Shown here one piece after another: positions 8,830 to 17,705 of a DNA stretch of 64,000 bases. How positions within the stretch are numbered: the stretch's first letter is position 1; each line of letters begins with the position of its first letter. Made by a program: the position numbers and the translations under genes. The notes under the pieces were generated by a model that saw only the letters and a program-made list of their open reading frames with translations, ran no database searches and was not told the DNA's origin. Origin of the DNA: Pasteurella testudinis DSM 23072 (lineage in GTDB: Bacteria; Pseudomonadota; Gammaproteobacteria; Enterobacterales; Pasteurellaceae). The DNA lies in assembly GCF_900176075.1 (NCBI RefSeq), contig NZ_FWWV01000001.1:286603-350602 (forward strand), given 5' to 3'.

Positions 8830-9057
8830 GTGAAAAGTGATTTTTCAAATCTGTTTTCGGCAGTAAAAAACAGGTGTTACCAATTCAGGAAAAACCAGAA
8901 TGGCGTGACGGCAATTGAATATAGCCTGATTGCGGTAGCGGTCACAACTTTGGTTGTTCTTGTGCTTTTTTATAATGAAGGCTCAGTAATTAAAGCCTAC
9001 GCCGAAAAATTTGCACAATTGACAAAAATTATTCAAGCGGCATTGAGTGATGTCTGA
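8830..9057 (+). CDS. flp: Flp-type fimbrial pilin, first copy
   Basis: 75 codons, GTG start with AAAGGAATTG upstream. The prepilin processing site is clear: basic leader, then NQNG cut before VTAIEYSLIAVA, the Flp signature in which E and Y at positions 5-6 after the cut are conserved. The mature protein is about 50 residues with one hydrophobic helix. It is processed by TadV and assembled by the Tad secretion machine into bundled pili for tight adherence. The C-terminal tail differs from the second copy, so it may be a minor or alternative pilin. Confidence 0.9.
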   Translation: MKSDFSNLFSAVKNRCYQFRKNQNGVTAIEYSLIAVAVTTLVVLVLFYNEGSVIKAYAEKFAQLTKIIQAALSDV

Positions 9058-9122
9058 CCGCACTTGACGGAATATCAATAGTTAACCGGTGATTTGTCGG
9101 TTAGGTATTGTATATAGCGCGG

Positions 9123-9154
9123 TCTATTTTCATTTTTTAGAAAATGAAAATAGA
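9123..9154 (+). terminator. Perfect 14-bp hairpin between the two flp genes
   Basis: TCTATTTTCATTTT (9123-9136) pairs exactly with AAAATGAAAATAGA (9141-9154) around a TTAG loop. The stem is AT-rich and lacks a proper T tail, so a processing site or partial attenuator is as likely as a true terminator. A weaker hairpin (TAACCG/CGGTTA) lies about 40 bases upstream. Confidence 0.5.
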
Positions 9155-9210
9155 TTATTTACACTCCCGATATATTAGGGAATTATATTTTTAATTTAAG
9201 GAAAAACATA

Positions 9211-9435
9211 ATGTTAACAAAAGCATATATTCATGTAACTGAAGCTTTGCGCCGTTTTAAACAAAATCAGCGTGGTGTAACTGCGATTGAGTATGGTTTG
9301 ATTGCAGTGGCTGTGGCGGTATTGATTGTTGCTGTTTTTTATAATGACAGTGGTTTTATCGGTCAATTAAAAGAAAAATTTAAAGGGCTGGCTGGTACAG
9401 TTACAGGTGCGAAGACTGATGTTACCTCTGGTTAA
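9211..9435 (+). CDS. flp: Flp-type fimbrial pilin, second copy (likely major pilin)
   Basis: 74 residues with the leader ending NQRG before VTAIEYGLIAVAVAVLIVAV, a nearly ideal Flp processing site. The mature part ends in a glycine- and threonine-rich tail (GLAGTVTGAKTDVTSG), similar to known major Flp1 pilins. Good RBS (AAGGAAAAACATA). It is immediately followed by a terminator-like hairpin, an arrangement that would give far more pilin than assembly-protein transcript. Shares the GVTAIEY core with the first copy, so the two arose by duplication. Confidence 0.93.
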   Translation: MLTKAYIHVTEALRRFKQNQRGVTAIEYGLIAVAVAVLIVAVFYNDSGFIGQLKEKFKGLAGTVTGAKTDVTSG

Positions 9436-9445
9436 TTTTTAAAAT

Positions 9446-9470
9446 AAGGGCTAAATTTTTTAGCCCTTTA
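9446..9470 (+). terminator. Attenuator-like terminator between flp pilin and tadV
   Basis: AAGGGCTAA (9446-9454) pairs perfectly with TTAGCCCTT (9460-9468) around a five-base AT loop, but only a short TTTA follows. Position inside an operon suggests partial termination that lowers expression of the assembly genes relative to pilin. Confidence 0.7.
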
Positions 9471-9502
9471 TGGTGACCACTATTCTTAATCTATAAAATA
9501 TT

Positions 9503-9940
9503 ATGGGATTTTTTTTATATAGCAAAAGTATCTTGTTAATATTGATAGTGATATTGCTAATAATTTTAAGTTGGAGTGATATTAACCAACGGATTATTAG
9601 CAATTCAACGGTACTAACATTGCTGATTTTTATTGTACCATTTAGTTTTTTATTTCACGGTGACGTGTTTATCAGCAACGCACTGATCAGTTTGGTGATT
9701 GGTTTTATGATTTTTTATTTCGGGGTGATCGGTGGCGGCGATATTAAACTGATTTCCGTGTTAATGCTGGCAACACCGACAAACCATATTGTACCGTTTT
9801 TATTTTTAACCTCCATTGTCGGCTTGCTGTTGATTATTGTCGGGTGGATTTTTTTCCGTCATTCAATTAAAGAAAATGGTTTACCTTATGGGGTGGCGAT
9901 TTCTGCCGGATTTTTATTGACCCTCTGGGGAGTGCATTAG
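9503..9940 (+). CDS. tadV: Prepilin peptidase of the Tad system (A24 family)
   Basis: 145 residues and about six membrane segments. The two catalytic aspartates of type IV prepilin peptidases are D26 (SWSDINQRII) and D80 (GGGDIKLIS). It lacks the N-terminal methylase domain of PilD-type enzymes, as TadV proteins do. It cleaves the leaders of the Flp pilins and the TadE/TadF pseudopilins. Third gene of the locus. Confidence 0.93.
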   Translation: MGFFLYSKSILLILIVILLIILSWSDINQRIISNSTVLTLLIFIVPFSFLFHGDVFISNALISLVIGFMIFYFGVIGGGDIKLISVLMLATPTNHIVPFLFLTSIVGLLLIIVGWIFFRHSIKENGLPYGVAISAGFLLTLWGVH

Positions 9941-9968
9941 TTTTTCAAAACAGATTAGGATTAGCGGA

Positions 9969-10775
9969 ATGAATTATCGCATATTATTTGTTATTTCCTT
10001 GATTATTATTGCTGTCGGTTTTGGCGGATTGTTTTTCATCGGTGATCAGCAGGCGGCAGCCGTGCCGCAAAACGGCGAAAGTGCGGTGCAGACAGATAGT
10101 GAACAGCCTAAAGAAGAAAAAACCATTATGGTTGCGGTAGCGAGCAAAGCATTGACCGCAGGGCAGATTTTAACCAAAGGCGACTACTATTTAACTGAAA
10201 TGAAAGTCGATGTGGCGGATTCGGATAGGTTGCTCACCCTGAAAAGTGATCTGTTGTCATTGCTGGAAAATCAAAGCACCTTGTCTTTAGAAGGGTTTCT
10301 GTTAACGCAGAACGTGGTGGCGGAGCAGCGTTTGAATAGCGATATGCTGATTGCTCCGCAGGACAGTCGTTTTTTACTTGAAAGTCTGGAACAGGGGCAG
10401 TTGGCTTATCGGATTTATATCCGCTTGGAGCACCAATTTTTGCTGGATTCACTGTCGGCAGGAGAAAGCGTGTCGCTGTATGCCCGTCATAAAAATTATC
10501 AGTTATCGCGTGAAAATAAAGATAACTTGCGTATGGACGAAGTGTTAACCAATTTGGAAGTGCTGAAAATCGAACGCTTTACCGATGATAATCAAGCCGG
10601 TAACAGTGCCTTTCAGAAAGATTACGCCGGTTATATCAGTGTGAAAATCAGTACCGAACAATTGGTTCCGTTGCAGCGTCTGCCGTCGGAAAAAGTGTTG
10701 TTTCCGTTACCGAAAGCCAAATCAGAAACGCGACTGAACAGCCGTGGCGCAGCGATTAGAGCATTACGAGGTTAA
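9969..10775 (+). CDS. rcpC: Tad pilus assembly protein RcpC/CpaB
   Basis: 268 residues: an N-terminal membrane anchor (residues 4-25), an acidic linker, then a SAF-like domain around VAVASKALTAGQILTKGDYY (residues 55-75), the feature of CpaB/RcpC proteins. RcpC is a periplasmic partner of the secretin channel. ATG follows TTAGGATTAGCGGA. It ends 2 bases before rcpA, so the genes are co-transcribed. Confidence 0.88.
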   Translation: MNYRILFVISLIIIAVGFGGLFFIGDQQAAAVPQNGESAVQTDSEQPKEEKTIMVAVASKALTAGQILTKGDYYLTEMKVDVADSDRLLTLKSDLLSLLENQSTLSLEGFLLTQNVVAEQRLNSDMLIAPQDSRFLLESLEQGQLAYRIYIRLEHQFLLDSLSAGESVSLYARHKNYQLSRENKDNLRMDEVLTNLEVLKIERFTDDNQAGNSAFQKDYAGYISVKISTEQLVPLQRLPSEKVLFPLPKAKSETRLNSRGAAIRALRG

Positions 10776-10777
10776 TC

Positions 10778-12175
10778 ATGGGGTTTAAGAAATATAACAA
10801 AAAGGCAGCAAAACCGTTTTTCCTTTTCAGTTTGTTGATGTCGGTCGGCTTTTCCGCATTGGCGGCGCAATTCACTTTGGAAGCAGGGCAGACCAAAACG
10901 ATTAAGTCGGCAGTGAAAATTGATACGATTTTCGGTTCGAATCCTGAAATTGCCGATTATGAAATTTTGGACGATTACAGCTATATCATTTATGCCAAAA
11001 GCGAGGGCAAGGCGGAAGTCGGGGCGTATAACGAAGCCGGTGAGGTGATCAATAAAGATACGATTACCGTCAATGCCTTGTTAACTTCAATTAATGAGTT
11101 AAACGATACCAATGCACAAATCCGTGCCCGTTTTCCCAAAAGTAAATTGTCGGTGCAACAAGTGGGCAAAGCCTATTTGATTGAGGGCGACGCCGATTCG
11201 GAAGTGGAACGCGAGGAGATCAATCGGGTGGTCGGCGAAGCATTGGGAGCAGATAAAACAGTGCGCAAGGTGGAAATCAAGTATAACGGCGAGAAAGAAG
11301 AAGTGCCGTTTTTGGACAAAGTGGAATATGCCGGAGTGGTTGATCATTCACAATTTTCGGAGACCACTCAAATCAATGTCAAATTATCGGTGGTGGAAGT
11401 GAATAAAGATTTTTCCGAAAGCATCGGCATCAACTGGAGCAATTTAAGCGGCTCGGTGATCGGCGGTTTTACCGGTTTGACGACGAATGCTAATACCGCC
11501 AGAGGCGGTTACTACGGCAAAATTAATGCTAACAGTTTTAATGCCTTTATCAATGCGCTGAATAATCAATCGAACGCACGGATTTTGGCGGAACCGAATG
11601 TGTCGATGATTTCCGGTGAAACCGCCAGTTTATTGGTCGGCGGACAGATTCCGTTTGCGAGTAAAGATAAAGACGGTACGACGATTACTTATAAGGATTT
11701 TGGGGTGCAGTTGGCGGTCGGTGCCAAGATCCAGAAAAATAACCGTATCCGTATGATTTTAGGGCAGGAAGTCAGTACTATTGCCGGTTCTTATAACTAT
11801 GAGGTCGGTAATGTGCCGTATTTTAATACCCGCCGTTCGAAATCGACGATTGAACTGGCGGACGGGGAAAGTTTTATTTTAGGCGGATTGCTCAGCTCGG
11901 AAGATATCGAGGGGATTAACAAGTTGCCGGTGTTGGGAGATATTCCGATTTTAGGTGCATTTTTCCGTAATGCGACAACGGAAAGACGGAATAAAGAGTT
12001 GGTGATTATCGCCACGGTCAATACGGTGCGTCCGGTCAGTCGTGACCAGATTGAATATCCGACCTTCGAACGTACCGGCACGTTGGAGCGCTTTTTTAAT
12101 GTTACACCGATGAAAGAGACATTTCAGAAAACGTTAGCAACCAACTTTTTAGAAAGAGGCGGATTTATTCAATGA
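10778..12175 (+). CDS. rcpA: Tad outer-membrane secretin RcpA/CpaC
   Basis: 465 residues. A signal peptide (cleavage near FSALA-AQF) precedes an N-terminal pilus-secretin domain (residues about 32-100, FTLEAGQTKTI), a BON-like segment near 105-165 and the C-terminal secretin domain (about 265-435) with RILAEPNVSMISGETASLLV, VPYFNTRRSKSTIEL and GGLLSSEDIEGINKLPVLGD. It forms the outer-membrane pore through which Flp pili emerge. Its stop overlaps the rcpB start (ATGA). Confidence 0.93.
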   Translation: MGFKKYNKKAAKPFFLFSLLMSVGFSALAAQFTLEAGQTKTIKSAVKIDTIFGSNPEIADYEILDDYSYIIYAKSEGKAEVGAYNEAGEVINKDTITVNALLTSINELNDTNAQIRARFPKSKLSVQQVGKAYLIEGDADSEVEREEINRVVGEALGADKTVRKVEIKYNGEKEEVPFLDKVEYAGVVDHSQFSETTQINVKLSVVEVNKDFSESIGINWSNLSGSVIGGFTGLTTNANTARGGYYGKINANSFNAFINALNNQSNARILAEPNVSMISGETASLLVGGQIPFASKDKDGTTITYKDFGVQLAVGAKIQKNNRIRMILGQEVSTIAGSYNYEVGNVPYFNTRRSKSTIELADGESFILGGLLSSEDIEGINKLPVLGDIPILGAFFRNATTERRNKELVIIATVNTVRPVSRDQIEYPTFERTGTLERFFNVTPMKETFQKTLATNFLERGGFIQ

Positions 12176-12723
12176 ACATGGATATCACCAAAACCAACCG
12201 TTTAATGCGGTTGTCGGCAGTTGCCTTTATCTTTGCACTGTTCATCTTCTGGAGTTTGCCGGCAAGTGCGGTTTCAGGCGCGTTTGCCAAAAACAGCGCC
12301 GTCGAACCGACCCGCAGTGATCTGTATGCCGGCGAACGTTTGCGCATTCAGCACTATGTTCCGATCAATAACAGCGACGCGGAATTGCGCAATGTCGTCA
12401 ATCGGGTGGTGCGCGATCTGGGCAGTCGTAGTGATAAGCAGGTATATATTGTGTGGACCGACGCAAAAAGCCGGAAGCTGGCGAATATCTTAAAGAAAGC
12501 CTTTGTCAAAAAGCACGTTGCCGATAAACAGGTCATTGTGGCGAAAAGCCAGTATCGACGTGATATTTATCCGTTGTATGTTGAAATTCACGGTTTTGAT
12601 GCGGCAAAGCACACTTGTCGGCTTCGTTCCGCGGAACGGCATTTTTATTCCGAACCGCATGAATTTTGTGCTGAAAACAATAATTACAGGGTGCAACTGA
12701 ACAATCCGACGGCGTATCGCTGA
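12172..12723 (+). CDS. rcpB: Tad outer-membrane accessory protein RcpB
   Basis: 183 residues with an N-terminal hydrophobic signal segment (LSAVAFIFALFIFWSLPASA). The start overlaps the end of rcpA by 4 bases. Assigned by position, size and secretion signal: in the tad locus of Aggregatibacter rcpB follows rcpA and is predicted to work at the outer membrane with the secretin. A USS lies in the signal-peptide region. The family is poorly conserved, so the name rests mostly on synteny. Confidence 0.78.
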   Translation: MNMDITKTNRLMRLSAVAFIFALFIFWSLPASAVSGAFAKNSAVEPTRSDLYAGERLRIQHYVPINNSDAELRNVVNRVVRDLGSRSDKQVYIVWTDAKSRKLANILKKAFVKKHVADKQVIVAKSQYRRDIYPLYVEIHGFDAAKHTCRLRSAERHFYSEPHEFCAENNNYRVQLNNPTAYR

Positions 12724-12774
12724 TAAAACGAATCGACAGAATAAACAGAAGAATAAGAAATAGGAAAAAAGAGC

Positions 12775-13890
12775 ATGTTGTTATCCGGCAATCCAAATAC
12801 GATTTTAAGTCCCGGCGCAAAAGCCGTCGTGGTCATCTCGCAACGGGAAAATGTCCGTGCGGAAATTGCACAATTGTTGCGCACGCAGGGCATGCCTGTG
12901 GTCAAAGAGATGAATCAGGATTTTTTCAGCAGCGAAAAACTGAGTTTTGACGCTGAAAAAATTTCCGGCATTGTCATTGATATTGAACAGATTGACGATG
13001 TGGAATCCACGGTGAATGCGATTTACGGCTTGATTCCGCAGGCGGTGTGGTGCTGTTTGGTCGGTGACAGTGATTCGATCAGCACGGCGCAACAATTTTT
13101 AAACCGTGGTGTGTTGTATTTTCACCTTCAATCGCAAAAAGGGCAGATGGTCAGACAGATTCTGTCCGGTTTGTCGATCCCACGGGTGCGCACCACCATC
13201 AATATTTCGGTTTTGGCCTGTAAAGGCGGTGTCGGTGCCAGTTTTATCAGCGCCCATTTGGCCAATCTGATTGCCGAGAATAAGAAAATCCCGGTGCTGT
13301 TGGCTCAAGACAGTCGCGGTTCGCAAGATTTGGATCTGCTGTTTGACAAACGGATTCAAAACGAGGTGACGGAATTTAGCGACTTTTTGGATCTGTTCAG
13401 CGGCGATTTGAACAAATTGAAAGAGACGGCGTTGGATAAATATAATTTTATTCTGCATGATAAACCGCTCTTTTCGGCGCTAAAAGAGCAATATGCGACG
13501 TATTTGCAGGAGAGCAATAATTTTATCTTGGTTATCGAACGCAAAATGCATGCCATTCGGTTGGCGAAAAGTTTTTTGGACGAGTGCAACCGAGCGCAGC
13601 AGGCGGATTCCAAACCGCGGCGGGTGTTTATTTGCATTAATGATCACAATGCGGAAACCGCCAAACTGATGGCGACGACCGATATCGAACGCCTGCTGGG
13701 GCACTCGGTCGATACGGTATTTCCGTTATTGAAAAAAACATCAGGCAAAGTGCTGTCGGTCGATATCGGCAAGAGTGGTAAAAAAGCGTTGACCGGTTTG
13801 GTGCAGCGTTTGTTGGGGGCGAGCAGTAAACAGCATAAAAAACGCAAAAGCCTGTTTGTCTCTTTATTTCGCACCTTAAGCGGCAAGTGA
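12775..13890 (+). CDS. tadZ: Tad pilus assembly ATPase-like protein TadZ/CpaE
   Basis: 371 residues. An N-terminal receiver-like region (about 18-130) is followed by a ParA/MinD-type fold starting at ISVLACKGGVGAS (K150). The signature lysine of the Walker A motif is replaced by alanine (GGVGAS instead of GGVGKT), the 'atypical Walker A' known for TadZ proteins, which place the Tad machine at the cell pole. It starts 51 bases after rcpB and ends 12 bases before tadA. From here to the end of tadG no complete uptake signal occurs. Confidence 0.9.
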   Translation: MLLSGNPNTILSPGAKAVVVISQRENVRAEIAQLLRTQGMPVVKEMNQDFFSSEKLSFDAEKISGIVIDIEQIDDVESTVNAIYGLIPQAVWCCLVGDSDSISTAQQFLNRGVLYFHLQSQKGQMVRQILSGLSIPRVRTTINISVLACKGGVGASFISAHLANLIAENKKIPVLLAQDSRGSQDLDLLFDKRIQNEVTEFSDFLDLFSGDLNKLKETALDKYNFILHDKPLFSALKEQYATYLQESNNFILVIERKMHAIRLAKSFLDECNRAQQADSKPRRVFICINDHNAETAKLMATTDIERLLGHSVDTVFPLLKKTSGKVLSVDIGKSGKKALTGLVQRLLGASSKQHKKRKSLFVSLFRTLSGK

Positions 13891-13902
13891 CGGGATTAAA
13901 TT

Positions 13903-15183
13903 ATGTTGAGTTTCGAGCTACAGCGTTTTTTCCGCGCCGAATTGATGAAAAACATCGATATTGAAAAATTGGACAGTTTCGGCGGCGAACGAGAGAAATT
14001 AATCGAACAATTCTTACAGGATATTATCCGCATCAGCGGCGAGAGCGAAAAATATCTCAGTGCGCCCGATGCTCGCTTTATGGCCGAAGCGGTGGTCGAT
14101 GAGATCGAAGGCTACGGTCCGCTGCGCGAGTTGATGGAAGATGAAACCGTCAATGATATTTTGGTTAACGGTCCGGAAAATGTATGGGTGGAGCGTTTCG
14201 GGATTTTGGAAAAAACCGATAAACGCTTTATTGACAATACCCAGTTGACCGAAATTGCCAAACGTATGGTGGCAAAAGTCGGACGGCGGATCGACGACAG
14301 CCGTCCGTTGGTGGACTCCCGTTTGCCGGACGGCAGCCGTTTGAATGTGGTGATCGAACCGATTGCGTTGGACGGTACGTCAATTTCCATTCGTAAATTC
14401 AGCAAATCGAAAAAATCGCTGCAAGAACTGGTTAATTTCGGCTCGATGACGTTGGAAATGGCGAATTTTCTGATTATCGCCGCCCGTTCGAGGGTGAATA
14501 TTATTGTGTCCGGCGGTACCGGCTCAGGCAAAACCACATTATTGAATGCCCTTTCCAGCTATATTTCGCCGACCGAGCGGATCTTAACGCTGGAGGATAC
14601 CGCCGAACTGAAATTGGATCAGCCGCATGTTTTGCGCTTGGAAACCCGTTTGGCAGGGGTGGAACATACCGGCGAGATTACGATGCAGGATTTGGTGATC
14701 AATGCGCTGCGGATGCGGCCGGAGCGGATTATTGTCGGTGAGTGCCGCGGGGCGGAAGCGTTTCAAATGTTGCAGGCGATGAATACCGGCCATGACGGTT
14801 CAATGTCAACCTTGCACGCCAATAGTCCGCGTGATGCCACCGCCCGTTTGGAAAGCATGGTAATGATGGCAAGTGCCGCGTTGCCGCTGGAAGCGATTCG
14901 GCGCAATATTTCTTCGGCGGTGAATTTGATCATTCAGGCTTCGCGCTTGAACGACGGGTCGCGTAAAGTGGTGAATATCACTGAAATTATGGGCATGGAA
15001 AGCGGGCAAATCGTGATGCAGGATATTTTCAGTTACGAGCCGAGCAAGCACCGCGATGAGAACGGTAAAATTACCGGTCGTTTTATTTGCCACGGTCTGT
15101 TGAGCCGTTCGATTGTGGCGGAAAATGCCAAAGTGTTCAATTTAAGTAACGAATTACAGAGTATCTTCGGACAGCGGGAATGA
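13903..15183 (+). CDS. tadA: Tad secretion ATPase TadA/CpaF
   Basis: 426 residues of the VirB11/GspE secretion-ATPase family. Walker A GGTGSGKTT at about residues 204-212, an acidic segment LTLEDTAELKL, Walker B region MRPERIIVGECRG and the histidine box GHDGSMSTLHANSPRDATARLE are all present. It hydrolyses ATP at the inner membrane to drive Flp pilus extrusion. Its stop overlaps the tadB start by 4 bases. Confidence 0.96.
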   Translation: MLSFELQRFFRAELMKNIDIEKLDSFGGEREKLIEQFLQDIIRISGESEKYLSAPDARFMAEAVVDEIEGYGPLRELMEDETVNDILVNGPENVWVERFGILEKTDKRFIDNTQLTEIAKRMVAKVGRRIDDSRPLVDSRLPDGSRLNVVIEPIALDGTSISIRKFSKSKKSLQELVNFGSMTLEMANFLIIAARSRVNIIVSGGTGSGKTTLLNALSSYISPTERILTLEDTAELKLDQPHVLRLETRLAGVEHTGEITMQDLVINALRMRPERIIVGECRGAEAFQMLQAMNTGHDGSMSTLHANSPRDATARLESMVMMASAALPLEAIRRNISSAVNLIIQASRLNDGSRKVVNITEIMGMESGQIVMQDIFSYEPSKHRDENGKITGRFICHGLLSRSIVAENAKVFNLSNELQSIFGQRE

Positions 15184-16064
15184 ATTTATATTATCTGATT
15201 TTATTGTTCGGTTTATTATTGGTGTTATTTACCTTAATTAACTGGATTAAAGTAAAAAAAACCGTAGCAATCAAAGAGTATCATACCGCCTCTTTTTTTA
15301 GCCGCTGGTTGGATTCTGTTTCCGTTAAAGTAAAAAAATGGCTGTTTTATTTTAGTTTCGGCAAGCCGAAAAATATTCCGATTCATAGCGTCGTTTTATT
15401 TTTTATGTTTTTTATTTCGATGCTGTTGAATGATAAATTTCTAAAAGCCAATACTTACCTGTTTTTAATTTCGATCGTACTGCTTTTTATTTTTGCGGTT
15501 TGGTTTTTGGGCAATAAAAGAAGCAAGAAAATTTTTGAAAACACGTTTCCGGAAGTGATTCAGGTTATTGTGTCAGCGACTTCGTCCGGCGCCGGACTTT
15601 TACAGGCGCTGGAACGTTGCGGGCAAAATATTCACGGCCCGCTGGGCAGTGAGTTCCAAACTATTTACCGCCGTTTGGCGATCGGTGAAGAGGCTTCGTC
15701 GGTCTTTGCCGACAGTTATACCCGTTATCCTTATAAGGAATATTATTATTTTATTATGATCATTAAGCTGAATTTGGCACGCGGCGGACAAATTCGCGAG
15801 GTGATCTCCCGTTTGGGCAAAGTGATCACCGACAGTAAAAAAATGGAGCAACGCAAAAAATCCATGACATCGGAAGCCAGAATGTCGGCGATGATCGTTG
15901 CTTGTATTCCGCTGTCGTTTTTTATCTTTATGCGCTTTTTTATGACGGAGAATTTCGATTTTGTCATTAATGATCCGAGCGGAAGAATCGTGCTCTATTA
16001 TGTACTCGGCAGTGAATCTTTAGGTTTATTTATTGTGTGGTGGTTAATGAGGAAATCAACTTGA
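15180..16064 (+). CDS. tadB: Tad inner-membrane platform protein TadB
   Basis: 294 residues, GspF-like type II secretion fold: two N-terminal membrane spans, a cytoplasmic helical region with FPEVIQVIVSATSSGAGLLQALE and GEEASSVFADSYTRYP, and two C-terminal spans. Pairs with TadC to form the membrane platform for TadA. The ATG overlaps the end of tadA (ATGA). More AT-rich than tadA. Confidence 0.92.
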   Translation: MNLYYLILLFGLLLVLFTLINWIKVKKTVAIKEYHTASFFSRWLDSVSVKVKKWLFYFSFGKPKNIPIHSVVLFFMFFISMLLNDKFLKANTYLFLISIVLLFIFAVWFLGNKRSKKIFENTFPEVIQVIVSATSSGAGLLQALERCGQNIHGPLGSEFQTIYRRLAIGEEASSVFADSYTRYPYKEYYYFIMIIKLNLARGGQIREVISRLGKVITDSKKMEQRKKSMTSEARMSAMIVACIPLSFFIFMRFFMTENFDFVINDPSGRIVLYYVLGSESLGLFIVWWLMRKST

Positions 16065-16921
16065 TATCGTTTGCGACCTTTTATGTGGTTTTAATTGTTT
16101 TCGGACTGCTGGTGCTGATTATGGCGTTTTTTGCCAAGCGGGATTTCAGTAAAAATATGCAGATTGTGTTGCAGGATAATTATCCGCAGCAAGAGAACAA
16201 GAAAAAGAAAAAAGAACCGAAAAAGTCCAAAAAACAGTTGGAAATAGAAAATATCATCGCTAAAAATCATGGATTAATTAATTTTCTGTTTATTTTGGAT
16301 AAAAATGTGAAAGTGAAATTTTCCCTGATTTTATTGGTATTGGCGGCGTATTATTTTTCCGGCGAGGCAAAAACGGCAGAGGATCTGTTGTTGCCCGGAC
16401 TGTTGATTATGATCTTTTTTATTGTTTTTCCGGCAATGTTGGGCGGTATGTTGATCAAAGGCCGCTTAAAGAAAATGATGGAAGACTTTCCCGGCTTTAT
16501 TGATTTGGTGGCGGTGAATTTACAGGTCGGGCTGAGTATTGAAGCGTCGATTAAGTATGTCGCCAACGATTTTTCCAGTTTAAACAAAGATTTGGCTATA
16601 GTGATGTTACGCATGATTAGAAAAGCCGATGTCACCGGATTAGAAACCGGTCTGCAAGACTTAGCGCAATCGTTGCCGACACAGGAAGTGAAAATGTTCT
16701 GTACCGTGCTGCAGCAGAGTTTGAATTTCGGTTCTTCGATTTATGCGCATTTGATTCAATTATCAGCCGATTTGCGTGAAATGCAATTGTTAATTATTGA
16801 AGAGAAACTGGGTACGTTATCGGCAAAAATGAGTATCCCGTTAATTATTTTCATTATGGTGCCGATTATTATTCTGATTGTTGCACCGGGCTTTATGAGG
16901 GTTTTTCCAAGTGTACTTTAA
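16061..16921 (+). CDS. tadC: Tad inner-membrane platform protein TadC (TTG start)
   Basis: 286 residues of the same GspF-like fold as TadB, with MMEDFPGFIDLVAVNLQVGL and a lysine-rich loop (KKKKKEPKKSKKQ) between its first spans. I choose TTG at 16061, which overlaps the tadB stop (TTGA) and is preceded by GAGG with 8-base spacing; an upstream in-frame GTG at 16037 lacks a ribosome site. Overlaps tadD by 11 bases. Confidence 0.9.
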   Translation: MISFATFYVVLIVFGLLVLIMAFFAKRDFSKNMQIVLQDNYPQQENKKKKKEPKKSKKQLEIENIIAKNHGLINFLFILDKNVKVKFSLILLVLAAYYFSGEAKTAEDLLLPGLLIMIFFIVFPAMLGGMLIKGRLKKMMEDFPGFIDLVAVNLQVGLSIEASIKYVANDFSSLNKDLAIVMLRMIRKADVTGLETGLQDLAQSLPTQEVKMFCTVLQQSLNFGSSIYAHLIQLSADLREMQLLIIEEKLGTLSAKMSIPLIIFIMVPIIILIVAPGFMRVFPSVL

Positions 16922-17678
16922 AAAAATCATTTCAATCAGCGTATTGGTATTGATGGTGGCTGGGTGTGTTAATCCGGCTGGGAATTCAGGCAAATCAAAA
17001 TATAGCGCACAGCAGATTAGCGAAAAAGAGACGTTTTTGCAAAGCAGCGGTGACTATCGCGGTTTGATTGCGTTGTACCGTGAGATTTTGAAAAACGGCG
17101 AAAATGAGATGATCCGTTATAAGCTGGCGGAAAGTTATTATTATAACGGTGACAGTAAATCTTCGAATTTTTATTTAGAGCCGTTAATCGCCAGTAATAA
17201 TCGTAAATTGAGCCATGATGTTTTTTTATTACGCATTAAAAATGACATTCAGCTCAATCAATATCAACGTGCGATTACCCATGCGGACAGTTATTTGAAA
17301 ATCAATGCCAAAGACGGGCAGGCATATAACCTGCGCGGCATTGCTTATGCGCATTTGGGCAATCTTGATCAAGCCTATCATGACATTATGTCGGCAAGGG
17401 AGCGGTTTATTTCCGACAGTGTGGCAATCAATAATTTAGCGATGTTAAATATTTTGGATAAACAATATAAAAATGCCGTCAATTTATTATTGCCGCAATA
17501 TTTAAACGGCGAACGTGAACCTCGTCTGATTTATAATCTGGTTTTTGCCTTGGTCAAGAGCGGTGATTTAAGTTATGCGAAGGATATTATTCAAAAGGAA
17601 AAATTGAATACTTCACCGGATCAATTAATTATCGCTTTGCAAAAGACAGAAAAAAATGCTGATAAAGTCAAACGATAA
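16911..17678 (+). CDS. tadD: Tad lipoprotein TadD with TPR repeats (GTG start)
   Basis: 255 residues. The N-terminus MYFKKIISISVLVLMVAGC has a lipobox with acylated C19. Helical repeats typical of tetratricopeptide repeats follow, for example AYNLRGIAYAHLGNLDQAYH (about residues 137-156). TadD is an outer-membrane-associated scaffold, possibly a pilotin for the secretin. The GTG start lies inside the tadC end, GGG TTT TTC before it giving a weak RBS, so translation is probably coupled. Confidence 0.9.
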   Translation: MYFKKIISISVLVLMVAGCVNPAGNSGKSKYSAQQISEKETFLQSSGDYRGLIALYREILKNGENEMIRYKLAESYYYNGDSKSSNFYLEPLIASNNRKLSHDVFLLRIKNDIQLNQYQRAITHADSYLKINAKDGQAYNLRGIAYAHLGNLDQAYHDIMSARERFISDSVAINNLAMLNILDKQYKNAVNLLLPQYLNGEREPRLIYNLVFALVKSGDLSYAKDIIQKEKLNTSPDQLIIALQKTEKNADKVKR

Positions 17679-17705
17679 AAAACCTTGCTAATTGTTGAAG
17701 AAAAT

